Of a DNA stretch of 57,294 nt, positions 16,711 through 24,228 are shown in pieces (within the stretch, counting starts at the first letter, position 1; each line of letters opens with the position of its first letter). The notes under the pieces were generated by a model that saw only the letters and a list, made by a program, of their open reading frames with translations, was not told the DNA's origin and ran no database searches. Origin of the DNA: JAIBJN01 sp035461525. GTDB taxonomy: Bacteria > Actinomycetota > Thermoleophilia > Gaiellales > Gaiellaceae. Location: assembly GCA_035461525.1 (NCBI GenBank), contig DATHVD010000044.1:1-57294 (forward strand), written 5' to 3'. The translations under genes and the position numbers were made by a program.

Positions 16711-18113
16711 GACGCGCGGCGCTCACGGCGGCCGCTCTCGCTCTCCCCCTCGCGGGGCTCCTGCTCCTCCTCGGCGTCCCGCGCCTCGACGTCGCCTGGG
16801 AGCACCAGCCTGCGCACTTCTGGCTCGTCCTCGCCACGGCGGTCGTCAGCTTCGGCCTCGGGCTCCTGATGGCGGAGGCAGCGGGGCGGCGGGGCGACGC
16901 GCGCGTCCTCCTCGTCGCGCTCGCCTTCCTCGCCAGCTCCGGCTTCCTCGGGCTGCACGCGCTCGCCACGCCCGGCGTCCTCCTCTCGGGCAAGAACGCC
17001 GGCTTTCAGATCGCGTCCGCGATCGGGCTGCTCGTCGCCTCAGGCTTCGCCTTCGCCTCGGCGCTGCCGCTCGCGCCCGCGCAGGCGGAGGGCGTCGTGC
17101 GCGCCCGGCGCCTCCTGCTCGGCTCGATCGGCGTCGCGCTCGTCCTCTGGGCGGTGATCGCCCTCGGGACGCTGCCGCCGCTCGACGAGCCGATCTCGCC
17201 CGAGGCGGCGCGCGCGCCGCTGCTGGCCCTCTGGGCCCTCGGCGTCCTCCTCTACGGCTACGCCGCCTACCGCTTCGGACGCCTCTACGCGCGGCGGAGA
17301 GCGCCCGTCGCCCTCGCGGTCCTCGCGGCCTGGGTGCTGCTCGCCGAGGCCATGCTCGCCGTCGCTGTCTCGCGGAACTGGCGCGTCTCCTGGTGGGAGT
17401 GGCACCTGCTGATGCTGCTCGCGTTCGCGCTGGTGGCGCGGAGCGTCTGGCGGGAGTGGCAGCGCGAGGGCTCGTCCGCCGAGATCTTCGCCGACCTCTA
17501 CGAGGAGCGGACGCTGGGTCGACGGGAAGAGGTGAGCGTCCTCTTCGCCGACCTCGCGGGCTACACGTCCTATGCCGAGCGGACGCCCGCGGCGGAGGTG
17601 CGAGCGCTCCTGGACGAGTACTTCTCGGCCGTCGCACCGGTCGTCGAGCGCAACAGCGGGGAGCTCGTGCAAACGATCGGCGACGCGATCTTCGCAGTCT
17701 TCACCGGCCCCGGCCACGAGCGCCGCGCCGCGCGGGCCGGCCTCGAGCTCCAGGAGGCGACGGGCGCGGTGGCCGGGCGGGCGCCGGGGCGGCCCCGCTT
17801 CCGCGCGGGAATCAACTCAGGCGACGCGCACGTCGGTCTCGTGCGCGCGCCGGGCGCCCGCTCGTACACGCCGACGGGGGACGTCGTCAACACCGGCGCC
17901 CGCCTCGAGGGCCAGGCCCGCCCGGGCGAGGTCGTGATCGCGGAGCGGACGCGCCGGGCGCTCGGGGACGCCGCCGACGTCGAGGACCTCGGCGAGCTCC
18001 CGGTCAAGGGCAAGGAGCGGCCCGTGCATGCTTTCGTCCTGCGGGCGCTGCGCGCGGACGGGGACGAGGGCGATGAGGGCCTGCGCGATCAGGACGACGA
18101 AGGCGAGGGCTAG
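16707..18113 (+). CDS. Membrane-bound class III adenylate/guanylate cyclase
   Basis: A 468-aa protein with about seven or eight membrane segments in residues 1-250 and a cytosolic cyclase domain from about 275. The metal-binding Asp residues are in LFADLAGYTS (near 281) and TIGDAIFAVF (near 324). The catalytic Asn/Arg pair is in GDVVNTGARLEG. The purine-selecting Lys position reads Gln (VQTIGD) and the partner position reads Thr (YTPTG), so ATP versus GTP preference cannot be read directly. GTG 16707 overlaps the flavoprotein stop. The last 17 residues are an acidic, low-complexity tail that runs antisense to the opposite-strand membrane gene. Confidence 0.85.
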   Translation: MRRAALTAAALALPLAGLLLLLGVPRLDVAWEHQPAHFWLVLATAVVSFGLGLLMAEAAGRRGDARVLLVALAFLASSGFLGLHALATPGVLLSGKNAGFQIASAIGLLVASGFAFASALPLAPAQAEGVVRARRLLLGSIGVALVLWAVIALGTLPPLDEPISPEAARAPLLALWALGVLLYGYAAYRFGRLYARRRAPVALAVLAAWVLLAEAMLAVAVSRNWRVSWWEWHLLMLLAFALVARSVWREWQREGSSAEIFADLYEERTLGRREEVSVLFADLAGYTSYAERTPAAEVRALLDEYFSAVAPVVERNSGELVQTIGDAIFAVFTGPGHERRAARAGLELQEATGAVAGRAPGRPRFRAGINSGDAHVGLVRAPGARSYTPTGDVVNTGARLEGQARPGEVVIAERTRRALGDAADVEDLGELPVKGKERPVHAFVLRALRADGDEGDEGLRDQDDEGEG

Positions 18114-18422
18114 CGCGAGCGTGGCGAGCGGCGGGGCGGCACCCTCGGGAACCGCCGGGGCGCGGACGGCGGCCCCCGCGACGATGGCGAGGACGAGCAC
18201 CGTGGCCAGGCCCGCCTGGGCCCTTCCCAGCACGTCGCCGCCGACGTCTACGACGCGTCCGAAGCAGACGAGGCCGGCGATCGCGGTCACGGGGACGGCG
18301 AGGACGAGGAGGTAGAAGGCGAGGCCGGCGGCGCCGAAGGCGTCCGCGGCGGCCGTGGCGATGAGGAGGGCCCCGGCGAGCTCGACGGCCATCGCGTCGG
18401 CGGCGCTGCGCGTGTCCCGCAT
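17817..18422 (-). CDS. Putative small membrane protein, convergent with and overlapping the cyclase gene
   Basis: Reading on the minus strand from ATG 18422 (or ATG 18392) gives about four hydrophobic segments, including ELAGALLIATAAADAFG, YLLVLAVPVTAIAGLVCFG and LALALAFVVLIAQALIALV. This composition is not typical of an antisense shadow. After the last helix the frame stays open for about 95 codons through the 3' end of the cyclase gene, where the sequence loses protein-like character. The real C-terminus may be shorter, through a frameshift or annotation limit. It is divergent from the MBL hydrolase gene at 18495. Function is not recognised. Confidence 0.45.
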   Translation of the reverse strand: MRDTRSAADAMAVELAGALLIATAAADAFGAAGLAFYLLVLAVPVTAIAGLVCFGRVVDVGGDVLGRAQAGLATVLVLAIVAGAAVRAPAVPEGAAPPLATLALALAFVVLIAQALIALVPVRAQRPQDESMHGPLLALDRELAEVLDVGGVPERPARPLRDHDLARAGLALEAGAGVDDVPRRRVRAGARRAHETDVRVA

Positions 18423-18480
18423 GAGGTCCCGCGTTCGCCTCCGGGCGCCGTTCTCCTTCGTTACGCTGGCCGCACGCGAG

Positions 18481-18488
18481 GAAAGGAG
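18481..18488 (+). promoter_or_regulatory. Strong ribosome binding site for the UPF0173 gene
   Basis: GAAAGGAG lies 6 bases before ATG 18495 and fixes the start. The divergent gap 18423-18494 must hold promoters for both directions. A TACGCT at 18462-18467 is a weak -10 candidate, without a recognisable -35. Confidence 0.6.
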
Positions 18489-18494
18489 TCTCAC

Positions 18495-19187
18495 ATGCCC
18501 GACGTCCCGCTGACCTGGCTCGGCCACTCCGCGTTCCGCCTCGACAGCCCCGGCGGCAAACGCGTCTACGTCGATCCGTGGCTCGAGAACCCCAAGTGCC
18601 CGGAGGGCGAGCGCGAGCCCGAGCGCGTCGACCTGATCGCGCTCACGCACGGCCACGGCGACCACGTCGGCGAGACGATCGAGCTCTGGAAGCGCTTCTC
18701 CCCGCGCGTCGTCGCCCAGGTCGAGCTGCACGGCTGGCTCGAGGGCAAGGGGCTCGAGGAGGACGCGACCAGCGCCTTCAACAAGGGCGGGACGATCGAC
18801 CACGAGGGCATCAAGCTGACGCTCACCGACGCGAAGCACTCGAGCAGCTGCCCCGACGGCACCTACGCCGGCGAGGCGGCCGGCATCGTCCTGGAGCTCG
18901 AGAACGGGACGACGATCTACTTCGCCGGCGACACGTGCGTCTTCTCCGACATGCAGCTGATCGGCCGGATCTACGAGCCCGACGTGGCGGTGCTCCCGAT
19001 CGGCGGCCACTACACGATGGACCCGAAGGAGGCGGCCGTCGCGCTCGAGCTCCTCGGCGTCTCGCGGTGCGTCCCTTGCCACTACGGCACGTTTCCGCTC
19101 CTCGCCGGGACGCCGGACGAGCTGCGGGCGCTGGCGCCCGACGTCGAGGTGCTCGCGCCCGAGCCGGGCGAGACGGTCACGGTCTAA
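18495..19187 (+). CDS. UPF0173 family metal-dependent hydrolase (MBL fold)
   Basis: A 230-aa metallo-beta-lactamase-fold protein. Features seen are WLGHSAFRLD at the N-terminus, a DPWLENP loop, the metal motif THGHGDH near 55, the segment KHSSSCPDGT, FAGDTCVFSDM near 155 and GGHYTMDPKEAA near 173. These match the UPF0173 (YtkL-like) family, whose physiological substrate is not established. The strong Shine-Dalgarno sequence and normal length make the start secure. The next small gene begins 2 bp after the stop. Confidence 0.88.
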   Translation: MPDVPLTWLGHSAFRLDSPGGKRVYVDPWLENPKCPEGEREPERVDLIALTHGHGDHVGETIELWKRFSPRVVAQVELHGWLEGKGLEEDATSAFNKGGTIDHEGIKLTLTDAKHSSSCPDGTYAGEAAGIVLELENGTTIYFAGDTCVFSDMQLIGRIYEPDVAVLPIGGHYTMDPKEAAVALELLGVSRCVPCHYGTFPLLAGTPDELRALAPDVEVLAPEPGETVTV

Positions 19188-19189
19188 CC

Positions 19190-19471
19190 GTGCGTCAGCG
19201 CTGGTTCGGGGCGACGGGCCGGCAGGTGCCGGAGATCGCGGTCGAGGGAGAGGACGAGATCCTGCTGGAGGAGGCGCTCGTCCTCGAGGGCGTGTCCGAC
19301 GTGGAAGGGCTGCGAGCGGCGCACGCGGCGGGAATGCCGGTCGTCGTTCGCGCTGATAACGCCGAGTCTGTCACGCAGGCGCTCGCCCACCCGGAGGTCG
19401 CATGCGTCCTCGTCCCGCCGGAGCGCCGAGACCTGCGCGGCCTCGACTTCCGCCGGCTCACGTACGGCTAG
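19190..19471 (+). CDS. Small hypothetical protein (93 aa)
   Basis: GTG 19190 starts 2 bp after the MBL hydrolase stop and gives a 93-aa acidic protein with folded-protein character. It includes EIAVEGEDEILLEEALVLEG, then a beta-alpha pattern around PVVVRADNAESVTQALAHP and VACVLVPPERRDL. I do not recognise the family. The codon pattern (G/C at third positions) and spacing support translation together with the hydrolase gene. Confidence 0.5.
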   Translation: MRQRWFGATGRQVPEIAVEGEDEILLEEALVLEGVSDVEGLRAAHAAGMPVVVRADNAESVTQALAHPEVACVLVPPERRDLRGLDFRRLTYG

Positions 19472-19477
19472 GGCGAC

Positions 19478-19639
19478 GTGACCCGGACACGCCTGAGGCT
19501 GGTGAGAGACGGGCGGCCTGCAGGCATCCTGGAAAGCGACCGCCGGAGCTTTCGACCGGGCGACGCGTTCAATGCCCCGCCGCCGGCCCCGGAGGGGAGC
19601 CTGTGGCGCGTCGCGTCCGTCGAGGACGCCGCAGGCTAA
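19478..19639 (+). CDS. Possible small ORF (53 aa), unknown
   Basis: GTG 19478 lies 6 bp after the previous stop and opens 53 codons ending at TAA 19637-19639. The product would read TRTRLRLVRDGRPAGILESD, then a short Pro/Ala-rich stretch ending WRVASVEDAAG. The close spacing suggests a third member of this small operon. The evidence is only position and protein-like composition; it could be a chance frame. Confidence 0.3.
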   Translation: MTRTRLRLVRDGRPAGILESDRRSFRPGDAFNAPPPAPEGSLWRVASVEDAAG

Positions 19640-19869
19640 CGACGGACGGCTCGTCATCGAGCTCGCGGCTGAGCCATCACCGGACGAGCCTGGATCCACG
19701 CGCCGGAGTAGCCCAAGAGGAGTCCCACCCGGGGCTGACCAGCACGTCTCGTCCTCGAGGCCGTGGAAGCGCTCGTGTTCCACGCGCACAAGACGCCAGA
19801 AGCTCCGCAAGCGCCGTGAGCCCGCAGCCGACGCGCGCGGACACTTTGTGCTCGTGAAACACAAGCCCT
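19640..19869. other. Intergenic stretch without a recognisable gene
   Basis: This is the space between the small plus-strand ORFs and the 3' end of the minus-strand Ldh2-like gene. Frames here are short and carry no recognisable motif. Base composition is less uniformly GC3-rich than in the neighbours, which fits non-coding or decayed sequence. No terminator with a T-tract, no tRNA and no repeat was seen. Confidence 0.5.
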
Positions 19870-20607
19870 CTAACGGTCGCCGGGGAGGTGCACGCCGTGC
19901 GCCCGTTCGCGCAGGGCAGGCACCGGGTCGGCTTCCGGGCGAGCCACGAGGAACACCGCGCCGTACCCGTCGCCCGCCAGCGAGTCCACGAGGAGCTGCA
20001 GGCCGACCGCCAGCGCGAAGGCCTTGTGGGCCTGGTCGCCGCCGAAGGGGACGAGGTCCTCCGGGCGGGCCTCGCCGGCGAAGACGTCGCCGTGCGTGAC
20101 CCGGCCCATGGAGACGTCGGCGACGACCGGCCTTCCGTCCGAGCTGGGGATCCCGATCGCGAGCGGGTTCGTGCCCGCGAGCGGCGGGCCGCCGTCCGGG
20201 GAGGCGAGGCGAGGCGGCGAGGTCGCCGTCAGCGCCGCCACGAGGCCGCCGTCGGCAAGCTGCCGCACCCAGTAGCCGAGCATGCCGGTCGGGAAGCACG
20301 CGCCGGCGACGACGAGGCGCGCCCGCGCCGGCGGGACGAGGAGCTGCGCCTTGCAGATCGCCGCGAGGGTGAGGTAGCCGACCGCGCCGCGGCCCTCCCA
20401 GCGCTCGTAGGCCTCCTCGACGACGACGCGGCTCGGCTGCGCGCCCGGGTCGAGGTCGGGAAGACCGGCGAGCCACTCGATCCGCCGCAGCCCGTGGCTC
20501 GTGCGCCCACGCTCCTCGGCGGCGAGGAAGTGGTCGGCGAGGATGCCCGCCTCGCGCTCGGCGAATCCGAGCGCACGCAGCCGGCCGGCGGCCTCGCCGC
20601 GGCTCAC
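19870..20607 (-). CDS. Shortened malate/L-lactate dehydrogenase-type (Ldh2) oxidoreductase
   Basis: A 245-aa protein of the Ldh2/MDH2 NAD(P)-dependent oxidoreductase family. The family's EERGRTSHGLRRIEWLAG segment is near the N-terminus. YLTLAAICKAQLL and GTNPLAIGIPSSDGRPVVAD are in the middle, and HKAFALAVGLQLLVDSLAG is near the C-terminus. Family members usually have about 330-350 residues, so roughly 100 are missing, apparently spread over the cofactor/cap region and the C-terminus. GTG 20607 overlaps the upstream gene's stop as GTGA, which sets the start. It may be a diverged, repurposed enzyme rather than a decayed one, since the frame is intact. Confidence 0.6.
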   Translation of the reverse strand: MSRGEAAGRLRALGFAEREAGILADHFLAAEERGRTSHGLRRIEWLAGLPDLDPGAQPSRVVVEEAYERWEGRGAVGYLTLAAICKAQLLVPPARARLVVAGACFPTGMLGYWVRQLADGGLVAALTATSPPRLASPDGGPPLAGTNPLAIGIPSSDGRPVVADVSMGRVTHGDVFAGEARPEDLVPFGGDQAHKAFALAVGLQLLVDSLAGDGYGAVFLVARPEADPVPALRERAHGVHLPGDR

Positions 20608-21056
20608 GGGTGGGGATGCGGCTCGAGCACGGGCCAGTGCGGCGGCCCGCCCAGGTCCGCGAAGAGGAAGAGCTCGTCGTGGTGGAGGAGGACGAAGCGC
20701 CGGTGCTTGAGCGAGAGGAGCCAGAGGTCGTCCGAGGCCGGGAACCAGAGGTCGTCGAGATGCTCGACGGCGGCGTCGAGGGCGAGGTCGGCCGCGAACC
20801 TCTCGAAGGCCCAGAGGGCGCAGACGCGCTCGCCGAGCTCCCCGGCGCGGCTCCTCACCCGGGCCCTGGTCGCCTCGGGATCGTCGCCGTAGACCCATTC
20901 CGCCCCTGCCGCCTGGAGCTGCCCGATCGTCTCGTACTCGAGGAAGAGCGGCGTCAGCCAGGTGACGAGCAGCTCGCCGGCGTCCCGCTCGTAGACCGTC
21001 GCGCGCTCCGCGAGCCCGGCCGTCTCGAGACGCTGCAGCATCGCCTCCCGCCTCAT
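20604..21056 (-). CDS. Hypothetical protein (150 aa) coupled to the Ldh2-like gene
   Basis: ATG 21056 gives a 150-aa protein beginning MRREAMLQRLETAGLAERAT. It contains an aromatic, acidic C-terminal half with LWLLSLKHRRFVLLHHDELF and ends in a Pro/His-rich tail. No signal peptide or membrane helix is visible. I do not recognise the family. It ends in a GTGA overlap with the Ldh2-like gene, so the two are probably made together. The next gene upstream on this strand (Mrp) ends 25 bp away. Confidence 0.55.
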   Translation of the reverse strand: MRREAMLQRLETAGLAERATVYERDAGELLVTWLTPLFLEYETIGQLQAAGAEWVYGDDPEATRARVRSRAGELGERVCALWAFERFAADLALDAAVEHLDDLWFPASDDLWLLSLKHRRFVLLHHDELFLFADLGGPPHWPVLEPHPHP

Positions 21057-21081
21057 CGAGGCGGAGTCTACGAGGTGGCGG

Positions 21082-22203
21082 TCAGCTCTGGACGAGCGGG
21101 AGCGGCTTGACGATGCCGACGCCCTGCTCGCGCTTCGTCTCCGCGACCGCCTCGGCCAGCTCGACGATCGCCCGCGAGACCGGGGTCTCCGGCTCGGCCC
21201 AGACGATCGGCTCGCCCGCGTCGGCGAGCTCGCCGAGCCGCGGGTCGAACGGGATTCGGGCGAGGAGCGGCGCCTCCACCTCGGCGGCGAGCGACGCGCC
21301 GCCGCCCTCGCCGAAGAGCGCCTCCCGCGACCCGTCCTCCCGGGTGAGGTAGGACATGTTCTCGACGACGCCGAGCAGGCGCATGTTCGTCTTCCGCGCC
21401 ATCTGCGCGGCGCGGACGGCCACCTGCTGCGAGGCGCGGTGCGGCGTGGTGACGACGAGCGCCTCCGCGCGCGGGAGGAGCTGGCCGAGCGAGATGGCAA
21501 CGTCCCCCGTCCCCGGAGGCATGTCCACGACGAGCGTGTCCAGCTCGCCCCAGTGGACGTCGGAGAGGAACTGCTCGAGCGCCCGGTGGAGCATGGGCCC
21601 GCGCCACATGACCGGGGTGTTCTCGTCGAGGAAGAAGCCGATCGACATCACCTTGAGGTCGCTGCGGACGGGCGGGACGATCATCGCGCGCCCCTCACCG
21701 TCGACGGCGACCGGCCGCTGGTGGATGCCGAGCATGTGCGGGATCGAGTAGCCGTAGACGTCGGCGTCGAGGACGCCGGCCTTCTGCCCGAGCCGCGAGA
21801 ACGCCGCCGCGAGATTGGCGGCGAGCGAGGACTTGCCGACGCCCCCCTTGCCGCTCGCCACCGCGAGCACGCGGGTGCCGGCGTCCACGGAGACGCCCGG
21901 CGTTCGCTCGGCGACGCCGCCCCGGAGGCGCTGCGTCAGCGCCGCCTTCTCCTCCGGCGTCATCACGTCGAAGCCGAGGACCACCTCCTCGACGCCGTCG
22001 AGCGGCAGGAGCGCGCGGTCGACCTGCTCCTGGAAGCTCGCCCGCAGCGGGCAGCCGGCGACGGTGAGCGCGATCGTGACCCCGACGCGCGAGCCGTCGA
22101 CGACCACGTCGCGCACCATGTCGAGCTCGACGACCGACCGCCCCAGCTCGGGGTCGATCACGCTTTCGAGCGCGCGGAAGATCTCGTCCCTGGAAGCGGC
22201 CAC
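21082..22203 (-). CDS. Mrp/NBP35-type P-loop ATPase (Fe-S carrier family)
   Basis: A 373-aa protein with an N-terminal MIP18/DUF59 domain (about 1-90) and a deviant-Walker-A ATPase domain, ASGKGGVGKSS with GKGGVGKS at 118-125. Further motifs are VLDADVYGYSIPHMLG, VDMPPGTGDV near 221 and TTPHRASQQV. The family carries Fe-S clusters to apoproteins, often on a C-terminal CxxC. Here the corresponding stretch reads NMSYLTREDGSREALFGEGG, with no CxxC. Cluster binding by the usual dimer site is therefore doubtful. An Mrp near complex I genes fits an Fe-S supply role. Confidence 0.85.
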   Translation of the reverse strand: MAASRDEIFRALESVIDPELGRSVVELDMVRDVVVDGSRVGVTIALTVAGCPLRASFQEQVDRALLPLDGVEEVVLGFDVMTPEEKAALTQRLRGGVAERTPGVSVDAGTRVLAVASGKGGVGKSSLAANLAAAFSRLGQKAGVLDADVYGYSIPHMLGIHQRPVAVDGEGRAMIVPPVRSDLKVMSIGFFLDENTPVMWRGPMLHRALEQFLSDVHWGELDTLVVDMPPGTGDVAISLGQLLPRAEALVVTTPHRASQQVAVRAAQMARKTNMRLLGVVENMSYLTREDGSREALFGEGGGASLAAEVEAPLLARIPFDPRLGELADAGEPIVWAEPETPVSRAIVELAEAVAETKREQGVGIVKPLPLVQS

Positions 22204-22286
22204 GGACCTAGGCTAGCAGCGGCCACTCTGTCACATTCCCCGCAATGGAACGAGGACTCCAGGCGTGGCGGGCGTAAGAGAGGCGG

Positions 22287-23495
22287 GTGCCCGTGTCTGC
22301 CAGGGCCGCCGCCGCCGTCCTCGCCTGCGCGCTCGGGCTCGGCGCCGCGTGGGCGCTCGGTCTCGCGGAGCCGGTGCGAGCGCAGGATCCTCCTCCGCTC
22401 GCCGTCGCGACCGCGCTGCCGGACTGGGCCGCTCCCTCCACGTTTCTGCGCGTACGCGGAACCGCGGCGCCGGACGCGCCGGTCGCCCTCTGGATCGGCG
22501 AGCGCCGGCGGGCGCGGACGGTCGCGACGGCGGAGGGCAGGTTCTCGTTCCACGTGCGAGCCCCCCGCGAGAAGGGGCGCTACCCAGTCGCCGTCGTCTC
22601 CGGCGAGGACCGGGTCGAGGTCGGGAGGCTCCGCGTGCGTCCGCTCGTCCTCGCCGCCGCCGGGGACGTCACCTTCGGCGGCGGCGTCGCAACGGCGATC
22701 GCCCGCCACGGACCCCGCTGGCCGTGGCGCTCGGTCGCCCCCGTGCTCCGGGACGCGGACCTCGCAGTCGCCAACCTCGAGGGCGCCGTCTCGAGGCGCG
22801 GGAGCCCCGTGCCCAAGGCGTTCACGTTCAGGGGACCGCCGCGCGCGCTCCGCGCCGCGTCGCGCTTCGCAGGGATCGACGTGGTCTCGGTCGCCAACAA
22901 CCATTCGCTCGACTACGGGCGCCGCGCGTTCCGGGACACGCTCCGGCACGCGCGTCGATTCGGGATCAGGCCGGTCGGCGGCGGCGCGGACCTGGAGCGG
23001 GCGCGGCGGTCGGCGATCCTCGCCCGGGGCGGCCTGAGGGTCGCCTTTCTCGGCTACTCCGACGTCCGCCCGCCCGGCTTCGACGCAGGCCCGACCCTCT
23101 CCGGCGCCACGCCCGCGTTCCCCGAGCTGATCAGGGCCGACGTCCGCGCCGCGCGCACGCGCGCCGACGTGGTCGTGGCCTACTTCCACTGGGGGATCGA
23201 GCTGGCGCGGACGCCGAGCGCGCGCCAGCGCCAGCTCGCCTCGGTCGCGCTCGACGCGGGCGCGACGATCGTCCTCGGCGCCCACCCGCACGTCCTCCAA
23301 CCGATCGAGCCGCGGCGGAAGCGGCTCGTGGCCTGGAGCCTCGGCAACTTCGTCTTCGCCGCGCACTCGCCGGGGACCGAGCGCACGGGCATCCTGCGCA
23401 TTCGCCTGGGGGCGCGCGGCGTCGAGAGGCACGGCCTCCGGCGAGCGCACATCGCCTGGGTGCAGCCGCGGCTCGTCCGGCCGGCGGAGCGATGA
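22287..23495 (+). CDS. Secreted CapA-family protein (PGA_cap metallophosphatase fold)
   Basis: A 402-aa protein with a signal-peptide-like N-terminus (Ala-rich hydrophobic core, then AQ at about 33). A short beta-rich domain follows at about 40-120, then the CapA domain. Metal-site motifs are visible: AAGDVTFGGG, VANLEGAVS, VSVANNHSLDYG, AYFHWGIE, GAHPHVLQP and SLGNFVFA. The family includes capsule poly-gamma-glutamate proteins and uncharacterised secreted hydrolases. No capB/capC neighbours are present, so polyglutamate synthesis is not implied. The start is GTG 22287. It is divergent from mrp across 83 bp. Confidence 0.82.
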   Translation: MPVSARAAAAVLACALGLGAAWALGLAEPVRAQDPPPLAVATALPDWAAPSTFLRVRGTAAPDAPVALWIGERRRARTVATAEGRFSFHVRAPREKGRYPVAVVSGEDRVEVGRLRVRPLVLAAAGDVTFGGGVATAIARHGPRWPWRSVAPVLRDADLAVANLEGAVSRRGSPVPKAFTFRGPPRALRAASRFAGIDVVSVANNHSLDYGRRAFRDTLRHARRFGIRPVGGGADLERARRSAILARGGLRVAFLGYSDVRPPGFDAGPTLSGATPAFPELIRADVRAARTRADVVVAYFHWGIELARTPSARQRQLASVALDAGATIVLGAHPHVLQPIEPRRKRLVAWSLGNFVFAAHSPGTERTGILRIRLGARGVERHGLRRAHIAWVQPRLVRPAER

Positions 23496-23547
23496 GCGCC
23501 ACTCGCCTCCGGCTCCCTCCCCGTGCTCATGAGCCGGAAGGATGCTC

Positions 23548-24228
23548 ATGAGCGCCCACCTGCTCCTCGTCGAGGACGACGCCTCGATCCGCGAGACGAC
23601 CGCGCTCGGGCTCGAGGCGGCCGGCTTCCGCGTCACCGCCTCCCCCGACGGGCGCGACGCGCTCCTCCGCTTCCGCCGCGAGTCGGTCGACCTCGTCGTC
23701 CTCGACCTCATGCTCCCGGAGCTCGACGGCTACGACGTCTGCCGGGAGATCCGCAAGGAGAGCAGCGTCCCGATCGTCATCCTGTCGGCGCGGAGCGACA
23801 CCGTGGACGTCGTCGTCGGGCTCGAGCTGGGCGCAGACGACTACGTGACGAAGCCGTTCGAGCTGCCCGAGCTGGTCGCGCGCGTGCGGGCGGCGCTCCG
23901 CCGGGCGAGCGGGGAGGCGGCGGCCGCACGCATCGTCGCCGGCGACCTCGAGATCGACCCGGCCGGGTTCCGGGCGACGAAGGGCGGGGAGGACGTGGCG
24001 CTGACGACGACGGAGTTCAAGCTCCTGCTCGAGCTCGCGCGCAGGCCGGGCCAGGTCTTCACACGCGAGCTCCTGCTCGAGCGGGTCTGGAGCTACACGT
24101 ACCTCGGCGACTCGAGGCTCGTCGACGTCGCGGTGCAGCGACTGCGGGCGAAGATCGAGGACGACCCCAGGCACCCGCGCCTCGTGACGACGGTACGGGG
24201 CGTCGGCTACCGTTTCGAGCGGCCGTGA
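23548..24228 (+). CDS. OmpR/PhoB-family response regulator
   Basis: A 226-aa two-domain regulator. The receiver domain has the acidic pair VEDD near the N-terminus, phosphoacceptor D53 in VVLDLMLPELDGYD, and Lys in DDYVTKPFELPEL. The C-terminal winged helix includes TEFKLLLELARRPGQVFTRE and a wing at VTTVRGVGYRF. ATG 23548 is preferred to ATG 23542 because GGAAGG at 23536-23541 is correctly spaced only for 23548. The stop overlaps the histidine kinase GTG as GTGA. Confidence 0.9.
   Translation: MSAHLLLVEDDASIRETTALGLEAAGFRVTASPDGRDALLRFRRESVDLVVLDLMLPELDGYDVCREIRKESSVPIVILSARSDTVDVVVGLELGADDYVTKPFELPELVARVRAALRRASGEAAAARIVAGDLEIDPAGFRATKGGEDVALTTTEFKLLLELARRPGQVFTRELLLERVWSYTYLGDSRLVDVAVQRLRAKIEDDPRHPRLVTTVRGVGYRFERP

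Noticed and set aside
19184..20476. A long minus-strand frame offset from the Ldh2-like gene
   Set aside because: The conserved Ldh2 motifs lie in a different frame; this one is Arg/Gly-rich shadow sequence.
19888..20892. A plus-strand frame opposite the Ldh2-like and 150-aa genes
   Set aside because: Composition is shadow-like, and the minus strand has recognisable protein motifs and a coupled start.
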